DNA of 16,391 nt, from positions 1 through 16,391 of the forward strand of contig UQMR01000050.1 in NCBI GenBank assembly GCA_900542255.1. Direction: 5' to 3'. Shown one piece after another: positions 7,049 through 15,152 of the stretch. Each line of letters begins with the position of its first letter. Position 1 is the stretch's first letter. The translations under genes and the position numbers were made by a program. This DNA is from an uncultured Porphyromonadaceae bacterium. GTDB lineage: Bacteria; Bacteroidota; Bacteroidia; Bacteroidales; Barnesiellaceae_A. The notes under the pieces were generated by a model. That model was not told the DNA's origin, made no database searches, and worked only from the letters and a program-made list of their open reading frames with translations.

Positions 7049-7085
7049 AAAAAAGGCGCGTGCCTTTTTTGTGGCGACGCGCCTT
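7049..7085 (-). terminator. Terminator after fabG
   Basis: On the minus strand AAGGCGCGT (7085-7077) pairs with ACGCGCCTT (7061-7053), followed by a run of T. An alternative fold pairs AAAAAAGGC with GCCTTTTTT (7049-7057, 7062-7070), so the element may also work on the plus strand. Confidence 0.85.
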
Positions 7086-7103
7086 GTGGAATCGTATGGT
7101 TTT

Positions 7104-7850
7104 TTACATGTTCATACCGCCGCAGCAGTGTATTACTTGCCCGGTGACATACGACGAGAGGTCCGAGGCGAGGAATGTAGCGACATTGGCAACATCTTCG
7201 GGTGTACCTCCGCGACGCAGGGGTATTTGTTTGGCCCACTCGGCTTTTACTTCGTCGCTCAGTTTGGCGGTCATGTCGGTGATGATGAATCCCGGGGCGA
7301 TGGCGTTGGCGCGTACACCGCGAGAGCCCAGCTCTTTGGCGATAGATTTGGCAAGGCCTATCATACCGGCCTTCGATGCCGAGTAGTTGGCTTGTCCGGC
7401 ATTGCCCGATACGCCTACTACCGAGGCCATGTTGATGATGCTGCCGCCTTTTTGGCGCATCATGATGGGGGTAACGGCATGTATGAAGTTGAATGCCGAT
7501 TTCAGGTTTACTGTAATCACGGCATCCCATTGTTTTTCGTCCATGCGCATCATCAGGCCGTCGCGGGTGATACCGGCGTTATTTACGAGGATATCTATCC
7601 GTCCGAAGTCTTTCATGATTTCGGCAACTACGGCGTGGGTCTCCTCATAGTTGGCTGCATTAGAGGCGTAGCCTTTGGCTTTTACTCCGTATGCGGCAAT
7701 TTCGGCTTCTGTGGCTTTGGCATTCTCGTCGATAACGAGGTCGGTAAATGCGATGTTGGCACCTTCCGAGGCAAATTTCAAAGCGATGGCTTTGCCAATA
7801 CCGCGGGCTGCTCCTGTGATGACAGCCGTCTTTCCTTCTAACAATTTCAT
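7104..7850 (-). CDS. fabG: 3-oxoacyl-[acyl-carrier-protein] reductase
   Basis: Short-chain dehydrogenase of 248 residues that reduces beta-ketoacyl-ACP with NADPH in each round of type II fatty acid synthesis. The cofactor loop TGAARGIG is at 12-19 and NNAG at 90-93. The catalytic triad is Ser143 (NMASVVG), Tyr156 and Lys160 (YSASK), and the C-terminus ends in the GGMNM expected for FabG. The ATG at 7850 (MKLLEGK) is preferred to the one at 7856 because it matches the usual start of Bacteroidales FabG. It lies 70 bases downstream of the TetR regulator gene, with a small hairpin (CCCTC/GAGGG, 7878-7891) in the gap, and ends at a strong terminator. Assignment within the broad SDR family is supported by length and C-terminus. 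Confidence 0.93.
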   Translation of the reverse strand: MKLLEGKTAVITGAARGIGKAIALKFASEGANIAFTDLVIDENAKATEAEIAAYGVKAKGYASNAANYEETHAVVAEIMKDFGRIDILVNNAGITRDGLMMRMDEKQWDAVITVNLKSAFNFIHAVTPIMMRQKGGSIINMASVVGVSGNAGQANYSASKAGMIGLAKSIAKELGSRGVRANAIAPGFIITDMTAKLSDEVKAEWAKQIPLRRGGTPEDVANVATFLASDLSSYVTGQVIHCCGGMNM

Positions 7851-7920
7851 ATTCATTCGTTTTTTAATAAACCCTTTCCCTCGGTAGAGGGTGGCGGGGT
7901 ATGTTGGTATAATCAGTTTT

Positions 7921-8502
7921 CTATTTCATGATGCCGTATAGCAGGAAGTCGGCGATGAGGTTGCGCATTCGCGTCCGTTCCACTCCTGCTTTGGCAAAGT
8001 GGTTTAGTATATATGGTACGTCGAGCCCTTTGAGTGCGCTGTGCAGGATAAATGCAGCCACTGTGGTGTCGTGTACGATAAATACGCCTTTCGATACGCC
8101 TTCGTCCAAAATGCGTTTCAGCAAGTCCAGCTCATGTATCGACATCTTTTTGCGGGCACGTTCTACCTCCCATATATCGTGGAAAAATTCGGCGCGCAGC
8201 GAGCCGTTCCGCTCTACAACCTCGCGTATACATTCGAGCCGTGCCTCTATGTAGTTCTCGAATTTTTCACTCGGCGGCATCTCTTTGTTTACAACGGCCA
8301 GGAGGCGGTCGTACATCCGGTTGGCTTCTGTCGCCACTACTGCTTGATATATCTCCTGCTTGTTGTTGAAGTAGGTGTATATCGTGCGGCGGCCTTTCCC
8401 CGAAGCCACGGCTATATCATTGACCGTGGTGTTGGTAACGCCTTTTTGGGCAAACAGGCGTTGCGCTTCTTCTACGATATGTCGGTACGTGGCATCAGAC
8501 AT
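7921..8502 (-). CDS. TetR/AcrR family transcriptional regulator
   Basis: A 193-residue one-component regulator. Residues 1-60 form the DNA-binding domain, with the helix-turn-helix at about 26-47 (VNDIAVASGKGRRTIYTYF). The remainder is the helical ligand-binding and dimerisation domain, without a recognisable ligand signature. It is transcribed from its own promoter and followed by fabG, so control of fabG or of membrane lipid supply is a reasonable inference. A 13-bp palindrome near the predicted transcript start is a candidate autoregulatory operator. Confidence 0.92.
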   Translation of the reverse strand: MSDATYRHIVEEAQRLFAQKGVTNTTVNDIAVASGKGRRTIYTYFNNKQEIYQAVVATEANRMYDRLLAVVNKEMPPSEKFENYIEARLECIREVVERNGSLRAEFFHDIWEVERARKKMSIHELDLLKRILDEGVSKGVFIVHDTTVAAFILHSALKGLDVPYILNHFAKAGVERTRMRNLIADFLLYGIMK

Positions 8503-8532
8503 ATTTTATTCAGTTATGTCATAGCGGCTTGC

Positions 8533-8545
8533 ACAGTAAAACTGT
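8533..8545. promoter_or_regulatory. Candidate TetR-type operator
   Basis: The perfect palindrome ACAGT-AAA-ACTGT lies between the -7 element (8553-8560) and the TetR start codon, near the predicted transcript start. Such placement suits self-repression. Binding is inferred, not shown. Confidence 0.45.
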
Positions 8546-8552
8546 TGTTGCG

Positions 8553-8583
8553 CAAAAGTAATACTTTTATCACAAATCCCAAG
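8553..8583 (-). promoter_or_regulatory. Promoter of the tetR-fabG unit
   Basis: On the minus strand CTTG (8583-8580), a 19-bp spacer and TACTTTTG (8560-8553), about 50 bp upstream of the TetR start codon. Confidence 0.7.
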
Positions 8584-8718
8584 CTATTGTAGGCCTTTTA
8601 TTGCATATCGCACCTTTTGTTTTATGATTGTATTTGTCTATCTGTTTATGTAAAGTATTGATTATGTACTTGTTGTGTGGTTGTTTATATTTTTTAATAC
8701 AAAAAACAGGGCTATACT

Positions 8719-8750
8719 CTTGCATTGTGTGCCAATATGCATTACCTTTG
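8719..8750 (+). promoter_or_regulatory. Promoter of tRNA-fMet
   Basis: CTTG (8719-8722), a 20-bp spacer and TACCTTTG (8743-8750). The tRNA begins 14 bases further on. Confidence 0.75.
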
Positions 8751-8763
8751 CAGCCGTAAACAT

Positions 8764-8835
<72 letters not shown>

Positions 8836-8841
8836 CTAAGT

Positions 8842-8871
8842 AAGGCGTTCACTTCGGTGGACGCCTTTTTT
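8842..8871 (+). terminator. Terminator of tRNA-fMet
   Basis: An 11-bp stem AAGGCGTTCAC / GTGGACGCCTT (one G.U) closed by a TTCG tetraloop (8853-8856), followed by six T (8866-8871). Confidence 0.93.
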
Positions 8872-8894
8872 ATTCTCCTTTTGACAGTTGCCCA

Positions 8895-8941
8895 AAAGAA
8901 AACATCCTCCGAGAGTATTTCGTTCTTTCTCAGAGGATGTT
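8895..8941 (-). terminator. Terminator of the secreted-protein gene
   Basis: AACATCCTC (8901-8909) pairs with GAGGATGTT (8933-8941), and GAGA/TCTC extends the stem after one mismatch. On the minus strand it is followed by TTCTTTTGGG. It lies 45 bases past the stop codon. Confidence 0.75.
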
Positions 8942-8985
8942 GTCGGTCTCTTCCTAAGACGCAGGCCGCCTTTATGGCAGAGCCC

Positions 8986-11103
8986 TTATCTATTCTTGAT
9001 GACTACTTTCCTGTTTTCTACATCATTGTCGACATATTTGATAGATTGTATATAGATACCATCTGTCGGGTTGACAACTCGTCGGCCGGTCAAGTCGAAA
9101 TAGATGATTTCGCGCACCTCTTTCTGCAAGGAGGCTTTTGTGGCATCTACGGCCCCTGTCGAAGAGAATTTCAGGCAAGGAGTTATAGTCTCTGTCATGG
9201 TGTTTCCCGAGGCATCGCCGAGCGTGATACGCAGGTCGTACAGGGTGTTGTTCTCAGAGATTGAAATTGTGCTTAAATCGGTCTCGAAGATAAAACCGCA
9301 ACATTCGTCGAGCTCATATCCTATTTGTGTGGTTGGCAATTCTGTCCACTGGTTATTTCCATGCAGTGAATATTCGACCTTTGCAGATTCGGGGGCTGTA
9401 AAGTTGTCGAAGTTGCCGGTGTTTTCATTGTAGTTCAGGTCTATGGTAGAGAGGTAGAGTCTGGCATTCTCGGGACTTTCGAATGAATATCCTACGTTGC
9501 CATTGGCGTCTTGTACCTGTATGCCGCTCAATGTGGGAGCCGTCAGGTCCTCCCGGGTCATGTCAATGTGTAAAATGGTTGTAGTTTCGCCCCCTATATT
9601 ATCCAATGTATAGTTGCTGTTTTTGTAGGTGAAGTCAAGTATTCCGGCCGGATTTTGTTGTCCATACCACGACTCCATCTTTTTGTTCAGTTCCGTGGCC
9701 TTACACTCCTCGACGATTGTCTCACCGTTGTATGTTGCAGAAACCTTTGCAGAGAGAACATCGGCATGGCGTTTGTCTCCAAGTAATCCACCGCTACTGT
9801 ATGAGTATTCACTGGCTGCCATGTTATATTCGGGCATGTAAAGCATCAGGTTATATATACCGGTGTAGGCGGGGCCCGAGCCATAGCTTTGACGCAACTG
9901 CGACGGTGTATAGTTCAAAAAAGATTCACTGTTGATACATTTGCCGAAAAGTGGTTCCATAGGATTGTATCCTATGATGTTTTCATCGTTTTCTCTTATA
10001 TAAAAAGGTGTGCTGGTGTGATAGTTGTCCGTTTCGTGCAGTTCGTAGTTGATTCCCCAATGGTAATCAGGGTCCTTTGCATTATTCCCCGAGCTCCATA
10101 CCTTGGCAAAGTCGGTATCAATCTCTCCGAATCCTACAAGAAATCCTCCGTTGTAGTAGTTGCCAACACTAATCATGTTATTGTTTTCGCGGTCGTAAGA
10201 GTCATATGCCGGGCTGGGTTCTATCACCGGATTATAGCAGGCATAGTTGGTGTAATCGTTGGAGATGGTGTTATTGCCCGATAAGGGTGTGGTACATATA
10301 CCGGTAGTGTATATGTTGCCATCAGTTTTTTCCAGGATAGTGCTGTTGGTAAAGACGTAGTCTGAGTCGGATTCTGTAAGGTTGGTGTATATATCGCCGA
10401 AATATATGTCGGTGTTGGCGAAGGTTGAGGGTATATAAGGATATGAGTATAGTAGATATGTCGATATACGTTGGGTCTTGTTGTAGATGATAGTCATGGC
10501 CCCGCCATTCACGATATTCCCCTCTCGTATATATGATACTCCTCCATCGGAGGTGTTTTCACAAACCGGCCAGGTCAATAACTCCCCGTTGGTGTCTTTG
10601 GGGCGGAACCCGATGTAATTTGTGGCATCGGCGAGGTTGCATCTTACTTCTGTCGATACAGTAGGGTCGATATGGTAGACAAGCATATATAAAGCATTCT
10701 CGACAGGAGCGCTGATGAGTACATCGGAGCCACTTTCGGGTACCATTATGGTAATGGACTCACTGTTGAACGAGCCATACGTGTAATTGTTCCTGTCCAT
10801 TAAATAATATGAGCATACCACTTCTAAAAGTTGCCCTTCGGCTTTTAATGTTACGGGAATCAGGCTCGCTTGTCCGTTTGCCGTCTGTTGCTGCATGTTG
10901 TTTTTATAGGGAACGGGAGCAGGAGTTGTCTCACCGTTTTTATTCATCTCGGCAATGCAGCCAGACACTATTACATTGCTCAGTTTCGAGTCTGGAACTT
11001 GTAGGACTTGACCTCTTTGTGTCGTAACAATGTTATTGACATTGGCTGTGGCCCAAATTGGCAGTGTGCATGCTGCCATGATGATAAGGAATAAATTTTT
11101 CAT
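8986..11103 (-). CDS. Secreted protein of unknown function with C-terminal sorting-like tail
   Basis: A 705-residue protein. The ATG at 11103 gives a classical signal peptide (MKNLFLIIMAACTLPIWATA), and the promoter at 11129-11161 rules out the in-frame start at 11169. The body is rich in Asn, Ser, Thr and Tyr, as is common in exported Bacteroidales proteins, with no catalytic motif I recognise. Residues of roughly 560-650 look like a beta-sandwich module (LTAPTLSGIQVQDANG ... LYDLRITLGDASGNT). The last 45 residues contain IIYFDLTGRRV, NPTDGIYI and KVVIK, the pattern of type-A C-terminal sorting tails used by the type IX secretion system or retained as a related domain in Bacteroidales. It is divergently transcribed from the TPR-HTH regulator. 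No function is proposed beyond surface or extracellular location. Confidence 0.85.
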   Translation of the reverse strand: MKNLFLIIMAACTLPIWATANVNNIVTTQRGQVLQVPDSKLSNVIVSGCIAEMNKNGETTPAPVPYKNNMQQQTANGQASLIPVTLKAEGQLLEVVCSYYLMDRNNYTYGSFNSESITIMVPESGSDVLISAPVENALYMLVYHIDPTVSTEVRCNLADATNYIGFRPKDTNGELLTWPVCENTSDGGVSYIREGNIVNGGAMTIIYNKTQRISTYLLYSYPYIPSTFANTDIYFGDIYTNLTESDSDYVFTNSTILEKTDGNIYTTGICTTPLSGNNTISNDYTNYACYNPVIEPSPAYDSYDRENNNMISVGNYYNGGFLVGFGEIDTDFAKVWSSGNNAKDPDYHWGINYELHETDNYHTSTPFYIRENDENIIGYNPMEPLFGKCINSESFLNYTPSQLRQSYGSGPAYTGIYNLMLYMPEYNMAASEYSYSSGGLLGDKRHADVLSAKVSATYNGETIVEECKATELNKKMESWYGQQNPAGILDFTYKNSNYTLDNIGGETTTILHIDMTREDLTAPTLSGIQVQDANGNVGYSFESPENARLYLSTIDLNYNENTGNFDNFTAPESAKVEYSLHGNNQWTELPTTQIGYELDECCGFIFETDLSTISISENNTLYDLRITLGDASGNTMTETITPCLKFSSTGAVDATKASLQKEVREIIYFDLTGRRVVNPTDGIYIQSIKYVDNDVENRKVVIKNR

Positions 11104-11128
11104 ACTACATAGTTTTAGAATTGCAAGC

Positions 11129-11161
11129 CAAATATAAAGCGGCAAGCGTAGCATAAACAAA
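11129..11161 (-). promoter_or_regulatory. Promoter of the secreted-protein gene
   Basis: On the minus strand TTTG (11161-11158), a 21-bp spacer and TATATTTG (11136-11129). It fixes the start codon at 11103 with a leader of about 20 bases. Confidence 0.8.
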
Positions 11162-11167
11162 TAATGC

Positions 11168-11187
11168 AAGTGGACAATAAGTGGACA
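11168..11187. repeat. Tandem 9-bp repeat in the divergent promoter region
   Basis: AAGTGGACA occurs twice (11168-11176 and 11179-11187) with an 11-bp period, one helical turn. It lies directly upstream of the -33 box of the secreted-protein gene and between the two divergent promoters. It looks like a paired activator site; the binding protein is not known. Confidence 0.6.
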
Positions 11188-11198
11188 GTTGTCGTTTT

Positions 11199-11230
11199 CT
11201 TGTTCATAACGCCTATTTTATCTACATTTG
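11199..11230 (+). promoter_or_regulatory. Promoter of the TPR-HTH regulator gene
   Basis: CTTG (11199-11202), a 20-bp spacer and TACATTTG (11223-11230). The predicted start is near 11236, about 20 bases ahead of the ATG at 11258. Confidence 0.75.
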
Positions 11231-11257
11231 CGTAGAGATATACCATGAGTTTGTGCT

Positions 11258-13009
11258 ATGTTGCGATGTATCATTGTTGTCGGTTGCCTTATATGTTCCT
11301 TGCCGCTTTTTTCGGCATCTCATTGGCCGTCGGTCAATGAGAAGTTCGATGTGTTGAATGATAGTATGGAGCTGTTGCAACAGAAAGGCCGTTCGTCTCT
11401 GCCCAAAATGGAGAAAATTTTGGTAGAGATGGGGAAAATGTCGGAGCTCGATGGTGCACCCGATGCCGAAGTCTTGCGTACCCAATTTTGGCGGGCGAAT
11501 CTGCTTATTGCAAAAGGCGAAACGCAGGAGGCTAAAACTATCTTGAAGGAGGCCATCTCGGCAACAGATTCTGTAAGGATGCCGTATGATTATGCTCGTT
11601 TGTGGCAATCGTATGTATCTATAAATAACGGATACGGGCAACAAATAGAGGATTATATGCGTGTAAAGGATAATGTCAAGGTCTTTTCGGCTTACCATGA
11701 TACGTTGAACCTTGCATTGTCGATATTTTCGTTAGGACATATCTCTCTCTTGGCAGAAGATGCCGAGCAGGCGTTGAAATATCTTCAAAAATCCGATTCG
11801 TTATTAGGAATATTGAAGATGCCCGGCAGGCAGCAGGTTAATAGGCTGTTGATAGCCGATGCAATGGATATGCTGGATAGAAAAGATGATGCTTATGTGT
11901 TGCTCAATGAATTGCTCCAATCAGAGTCGTGTCAGAAAGATACTTCGTTTATGGTCTTGGTATTATTCTCGGCGCAGGGGTATGCTCGCGATGCGGAAGA
12001 ACAGTCGGAGTTGGTGCGTAAGGCGTATGAGCTTTCGCGAGGTCAAAGCGATAAATATAATTTTGCATTGGCAAGTATAAACCTGGCCAGTGATTATTTG
12101 AAGCACAATTTGGCGGACTCGGCTTTGTTTCATATGTACGGCGCGATAGATTATTTCAAGGAGATAGGTGCTTCTGAGATGTATTCCGTCGGCTGCAAGA
12201 TTATGTCTGATATTTATGCCTCCAAGCAGATGTGGGATAGTGCCTACTATTATACATCGCAGCATATAAGTATCGATGACTCGCTCAAAGTTATCGAGCG
12301 GTACAATCAGGTAAAAATCGCCGAGAATCGCGAGAGCATACGTCATTATGAACAAACGCTGCAATACGAAAAGTCAATGAAGCAGATGTATGTTGTCATA
12401 TCGCTCCTTGTATTGATGGCCGTTGTTGCGATTGCCGCCTACCTGATAACCTTTGTGCAGAATAAACGGAAGCGGGCCGAGATGGAGCAGCAGTTGAAGA
12501 CGCTTGAAAACATGGAGCTGTCGATGCGCTTGGAAAACGAGTACCTGAAAAATGAAAATTACCAGCATGAAATAGAACGTAAAAACAGGGAGGCAACTTC
12601 GTCGGCCCTTTTGATAACCGAGAAAGACAGGTTGCTCGATGAGTTGAACAAGAGAATAAATATGGAGCGGGAGGCCGGGAACATAAATCCTTCGACGGCG
12701 ACTGTGTTACGAAGCCAGATACGCTCTCAGATGAGTGCCGATGATGACTGGCAGTTTTTCAAGCTGCGTTTTGAGCAAGTGCATTCCCGATTCTTTGTTA
12801 AACTGAAAGAGCGCGTTCCGTCATTGACCGAGAAGGAGATGCACCTGTGTGCCTATATTTGTATAGGAATGTCTAACGAGCAGTTGGCGAGAGTCCTTTC
12901 GGTAGGCGGCGAGGCCATAAAGAAGGCCCGGTATAGGTTGAGGAAGAAGCTACCGCTTCAAGATAATGAGACGATAGAGTCTTTCATACGTTCCATAGAT
13001 GCTTCGTGA
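11258..13009 (+). CDS. Membrane-anchored TPR regulator with C-terminal LuxR-like HTH
   Basis: A 583-residue protein with this order: signal peptide (1-20), helical TPR-like repeats in the periplasm (about 30-360), one transmembrane helix (about 377-400), a charged coiled coil (401-475), and a cytoplasmic segment ending in a helix-turn-helix of the LuxR/FixJ effector superfamily (about 520-567; SLTEKEMHLCAYICIGMSN followed by EQLARVLSV and KKARYRLRKKL). This is a known Bacteroidales architecture in which a periplasmic sensor is fused to a DNA-binding domain without kinase or receiver. The ATG at 11258 is chosen because it opens the signal peptide; the ATG at 11245 is in another frame. Control of the divergent secreted-protein gene is inferred from context. 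Confidence 0.88.
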   Translation: MLRCIIVVGCLICSLPLFSASHWPSVNEKFDVLNDSMELLQQKGRSSLPKMEKILVEMGKMSELDGAPDAEVLRTQFWRANLLIAKGETQEAKTILKEAISATDSVRMPYDYARLWQSYVSINNGYGQQIEDYMRVKDNVKVFSAYHDTLNLALSIFSLGHISLLAEDAEQALKYLQKSDSLLGILKMPGRQQVNRLLIADAMDMLDRKDDAYVLLNELLQSESCQKDTSFMVLVLFSAQGYARDAEEQSELVRKAYELSRGQSDKYNFALASINLASDYLKHNLADSALFHMYGAIDYFKEIGASEMYSVGCKIMSDIYASKQMWDSAYYYTSQHISIDDSLKVIERYNQVKIAENRESIRHYEQTLQYEKSMKQMYVVISLLVLMAVVAIAAYLITFVQNKRKRAEMEQQLKTLENMELSMRLENEYLKNENYQHEIERKNREATSSALLITEKDRLLDELNKRINMEREAGNINPSTATVLRSQIRSQMSADDDWQFFKLRFEQVHSRFFVKLKERVPSLTEKEMHLCAYICIGMSNEQLARVLSVGGEAIKKARYRLRKKLPLQDNETIESFIRSIDAS

Positions 13010-13119
13010 CAAGTTATAGAGGAGGCGAAGGGGGAGGGGCGTATATGATTATTGAGTGCCTGGGAAATTGTAGGGCTCTGTTTTCAATACGGCATCTGTT
13101 TCGGGTATATCGACAAATC

Positions 13120-13166
13120 ATAAGGGTGTCTCCATAAAGCGGTCGGGCTTTGGGAGACACCCTTAT
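13120..13166. terminator. Bidirectional terminator between convergent genes
   Basis: A perfect 14-bp stem ATAAGGGTGTCTCC (13120-13133) / GGAGACACCCTTAT (13153-13166), with an inner AAAGC/GCTTT stem in the loop. It separates the end of the TPR-HTH gene (plus) from the end of thiL (minus). T-tracts are short on both strands. Confidence 0.8.
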
Positions 13167-13186
13167 AAATGATTGGCCGTGCCGTA

Positions 13187-14227
13187 TTACTCTTCGGCCA
13201 GCGAGTTCCAGCCTTGGGCGCGCAACTCTATTTCGTTGCCGTCGCGTGTGATGAGGCAGCACCCCAGTGAGGGCGCTGTGATGTGGCCTATCACCTTCAC
13301 GCCGGGTATGGCGCTCACGGTCTCGTGTAGTGCCAGCGGCACGGTGAAGAGGAGTTCATAATCCTCGCCCCCGTTCAATGCTGCGGTTACAAGGTTCATG
13401 TTAAACTCTTCGGCCATCAGGGCCGTCTGGTAGTCGATGGGGATGCGTTCCTCATAAACCCTACACCCTACATGGCTTTGCTTGCAGATGTGCAGTAGCT
13501 CCGACGATAGTCCGTCCGAGACGTCCATCATGGAGGTGGGTACGATACCGGCCTTGTCGAGGGCCTCCACAACATCGCGGCGAGCTTCGGGTTTGAGCTG
13601 GCGTTCGAGCAGATACTCGCGGTTGTCGAAAGCCGGTTTGAAATCCTTTTCGCCTGCAAAGACGCGCTTTTCCCGTTCGAGCAGCTGCAACCCCATGTAA
13701 GCAGCTCCTAAGTCGCCGCTTACACATATCAGGTCGTTCTCTTTGGCGCCGTTGCGATAAGCTATTTTGCCCGGGATGCCCTCACCTATGCAGGTAATGC
13801 TGATGGTGAGCCCGGTCATGGATGCCGATGTGTCGCCGCCTACGAGGTCAACGCCGTACGTTTGGCAGGCCAGGCGTATGCCGGCGTAGAGCTCTTCGAG
13901 GTCTTCGACCGAAAATCGCTTCGATACTCCCAGCGAGACGGTGATTTGCCGCGGCGTGCCGTTCATGGCATAAATATCGGAGAAGTTTACCACCGCCGAT
14001 TTGTACCCCAGGTGTTTCAGCGGTACGTAGGTGAGGTCGAAGTGTACGCCTTCGAGCAGCAAGTCGGTCGTAACCAATGTTTCGTGCCCTTCGTAGTGGA
14101 GTACGGCGGCATCGTCGCCCACACCTTTGCGCGTCGATTCGTTGATGGGTGCCATGTCGGCGGTAAGTCTCTCTATCAGCCCGAACTCGCCGAGGGTGGC
14201 TATCTCCGTTCTGTTACGGTTTTCCAT
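13187..14227 (-). CDS. thiL: Thiamine-phosphate kinase
   Basis: A 346-residue cytosolic enzyme that converts thiamine phosphate to thiamine diphosphate with ATP, the last step of cofactor synthesis. It is a member of the PurM/ThiL ATP-binding superfamily: GDDAAV (37-42), TTDLLLEGVHF (53-63), KSAVVNFSDIYAMNGTP (76-92) and VGGDTS (129-134) are the Mg-ATP and substrate motifs, and the C-terminal half contains DVSDGLSSEL and NGGEDYELLF. The middle is slightly longer than in short ThiL proteins. The start is 4 bases after the stop of the purine nucleoside phosphorylase gene, so the two are cotranscribed and probably translationally linked. Catalytic landmarks look intact. Confidence 0.95.
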   Translation of the reverse strand: MENRNRTEIATLGEFGLIERLTADMAPINESTRKGVGDDAAVLHYEGHETLVTTDLLLEGVHFDLTYVPLKHLGYKSAVVNFSDIYAMNGTPRQITVSLGVSKRFSVEDLEELYAGIRLACQTYGVDLVGGDTSASMTGLTISITCIGEGIPGKIAYRNGAKENDLICVSGDLGAAYMGLQLLEREKRVFAGEKDFKPAFDNREYLLERQLKPEARRDVVEALDKAGIVPTSMMDVSDGLSSELLHICKQSHVGCRVYEERIPIDYQTALMAEEFNMNLVTAALNGGEDYELLFTVPLALHETVSAIPGVKVIGHITAPSLGCCLITRDGNEIELRAQGWNSLAEE

Positions 14228-14231
14228 TTCG

Positions 14232-15044
14232 TCAGCACTCGGTTACAAGTTCTTTCATGATTTGTGTCATCAGCGGTTGGGCTGCGTTGGCGGCTTTCTG
14301 CACCTCTTCGTGCGAGCATTTCTCTACGATGCCCTCTACTCCCAGGTCGGTGATGACCGATACGGCAAAGACCTCCATGCCGGCGTGGCGGGCTACGATT
14401 ACCTCGGGTACGGTACTCATACCTACGGCATCGCCTCCTATGCGGGCAAAGTAGCGATACTCTGACGGTGTCTCAAACGTAGGCCCTTGTGTACCTACAT
14501 ACACACCATGCTGTACCTTGATGTGGTTGCGGGCGGCTATCTCATCGGCTTTGTCGATGAGGCGTTTCGAGTATGCCTCGCTCATGTCGGGGAAGCGTGC
14601 GCCCAGCTCTTCGTAGTTTTTGCCGCGCAGCGGATGCTCGGGGAAGAGGTTGATGTGGTCGGTGATAATCATGATGTCGCCCACCTTGAAAGCGGGGTTC
14701 ATGCCACCGGCGGCATTCGATACAAACAGCGTCTTGATGCCCATTGCTTTCATGACGCGAACCGGGAAGGTTACCTGCTTCATGTCATACCCTTCGTAGA
14801 AGTGGAAGCGGCCCTGCATGGCCAATACCTCTTTATCTCCCAGATGGCCGAAGATGAGCTTGCCGCTGTGACCCTCTACCGTCGATACGGGGAAGTGCGG
14901 TATCTGTTCGTAGGGAATTTCCACTTTGTCGGTAATATGGTCGGCGAGATGCCCCAGACCCGTACCTAAAATAATACCTGTTTCGGGACGATAGTCCACA
15001 AGAGCCTTCAAGTAGGCTGCCGTTTGGTTTATTTGGTTTATCAT
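14232..15044 (-). CDS. Purine nucleoside phosphorylase (trimeric, PNP/MTAP superfamily)
   Basis: A 270-residue enzyme that splits purine nucleosides with phosphate in the salvage pathway. Motifs: LGTGLG (26-31) and GHSGK (58-62) bind phosphate; QGRFHFYEGY (77-86), SNAAGG (109-114), GPTFETPSE (187-195, with the base-binding Glu) and GMSTVPE (208-214) follow the human PNP order. The residue matching human Asn243, which reads the purine base, is Asp233 here (VITDLG). The start at 15044 (MINQINQ) is set by the promoter at 15122-15152; a longer in-frame start at 15287 would sit upstream of that promoter and encode an unrelated leader. It is the first gene of the unit, followed by thiL. Confidence 0.94.
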   Translation of the reverse strand: MINQINQTAAYLKALVDYRPETGIILGTGLGHLADHITDKVEIPYEQIPHFPVSTVEGHSGKLIFGHLGDKEVLAMQGRFHFYEGYDMKQVTFPVRVMKAMGIKTLFVSNAAGGMNPAFKVGDIMIITDHINLFPEHPLRGKNYEELGARFPDMSEAYSKRLIDKADEIAARNHIKVQHGVYVGTQGPTFETPSEYRYFARIGGDAVGMSTVPEVIVARHAGMEVFAVSVITDLGVEGIVEKCSHEEVQKAANAAQPLMTQIMKELVTEC

Positions 15045-15085
15045 AACACAAAATGTTGATTGATTGTTTTTACATAATATATACC

Positions 15086-15117
15086 TCCCATCCTGCAAAA
15101 AATTGCGCGAGATGGGA
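15086..15117 (-). promoter_or_regulatory. Leader hairpin of the PNP-thiL operon
   Basis: TCCCATC (15086-15092) pairs with GATGGGA (15111-15117), with an inner GCAA/TTGC stem. It lies between the predicted transcript start (near 15115) and the PNP start codon. No known riboswitch pattern is recognised. Confidence 0.4.
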
Positions 15118-15121
15118 AAGA

Positions 15122-15152
15122 CAAATATAGTAAAAGTATAATGCCCTGCAAA
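15122..15152 (-). promoter_or_regulatory. Promoter of the PNP-thiL operon
   Basis: On the minus strand TTTG (15152-15149), a 19-bp spacer and TATATTTG (15129-15122). The -33 box lies inside one arm of the inverted repeat at 15143-15177. Confidence 0.8.

Noticed and set aside
7023..7841. A 272-residue open frame on the plus strand opposite fabG
   Set aside because: It is antisense to a clear FabG with intact Ser-Tyr-Lys and runs through the fabG terminator; no domain is recognisable.
11104..11169. Longer N-terminus for the secreted protein
   Set aside because: It covers the promoter, and the classical signal peptide begins at 11103.
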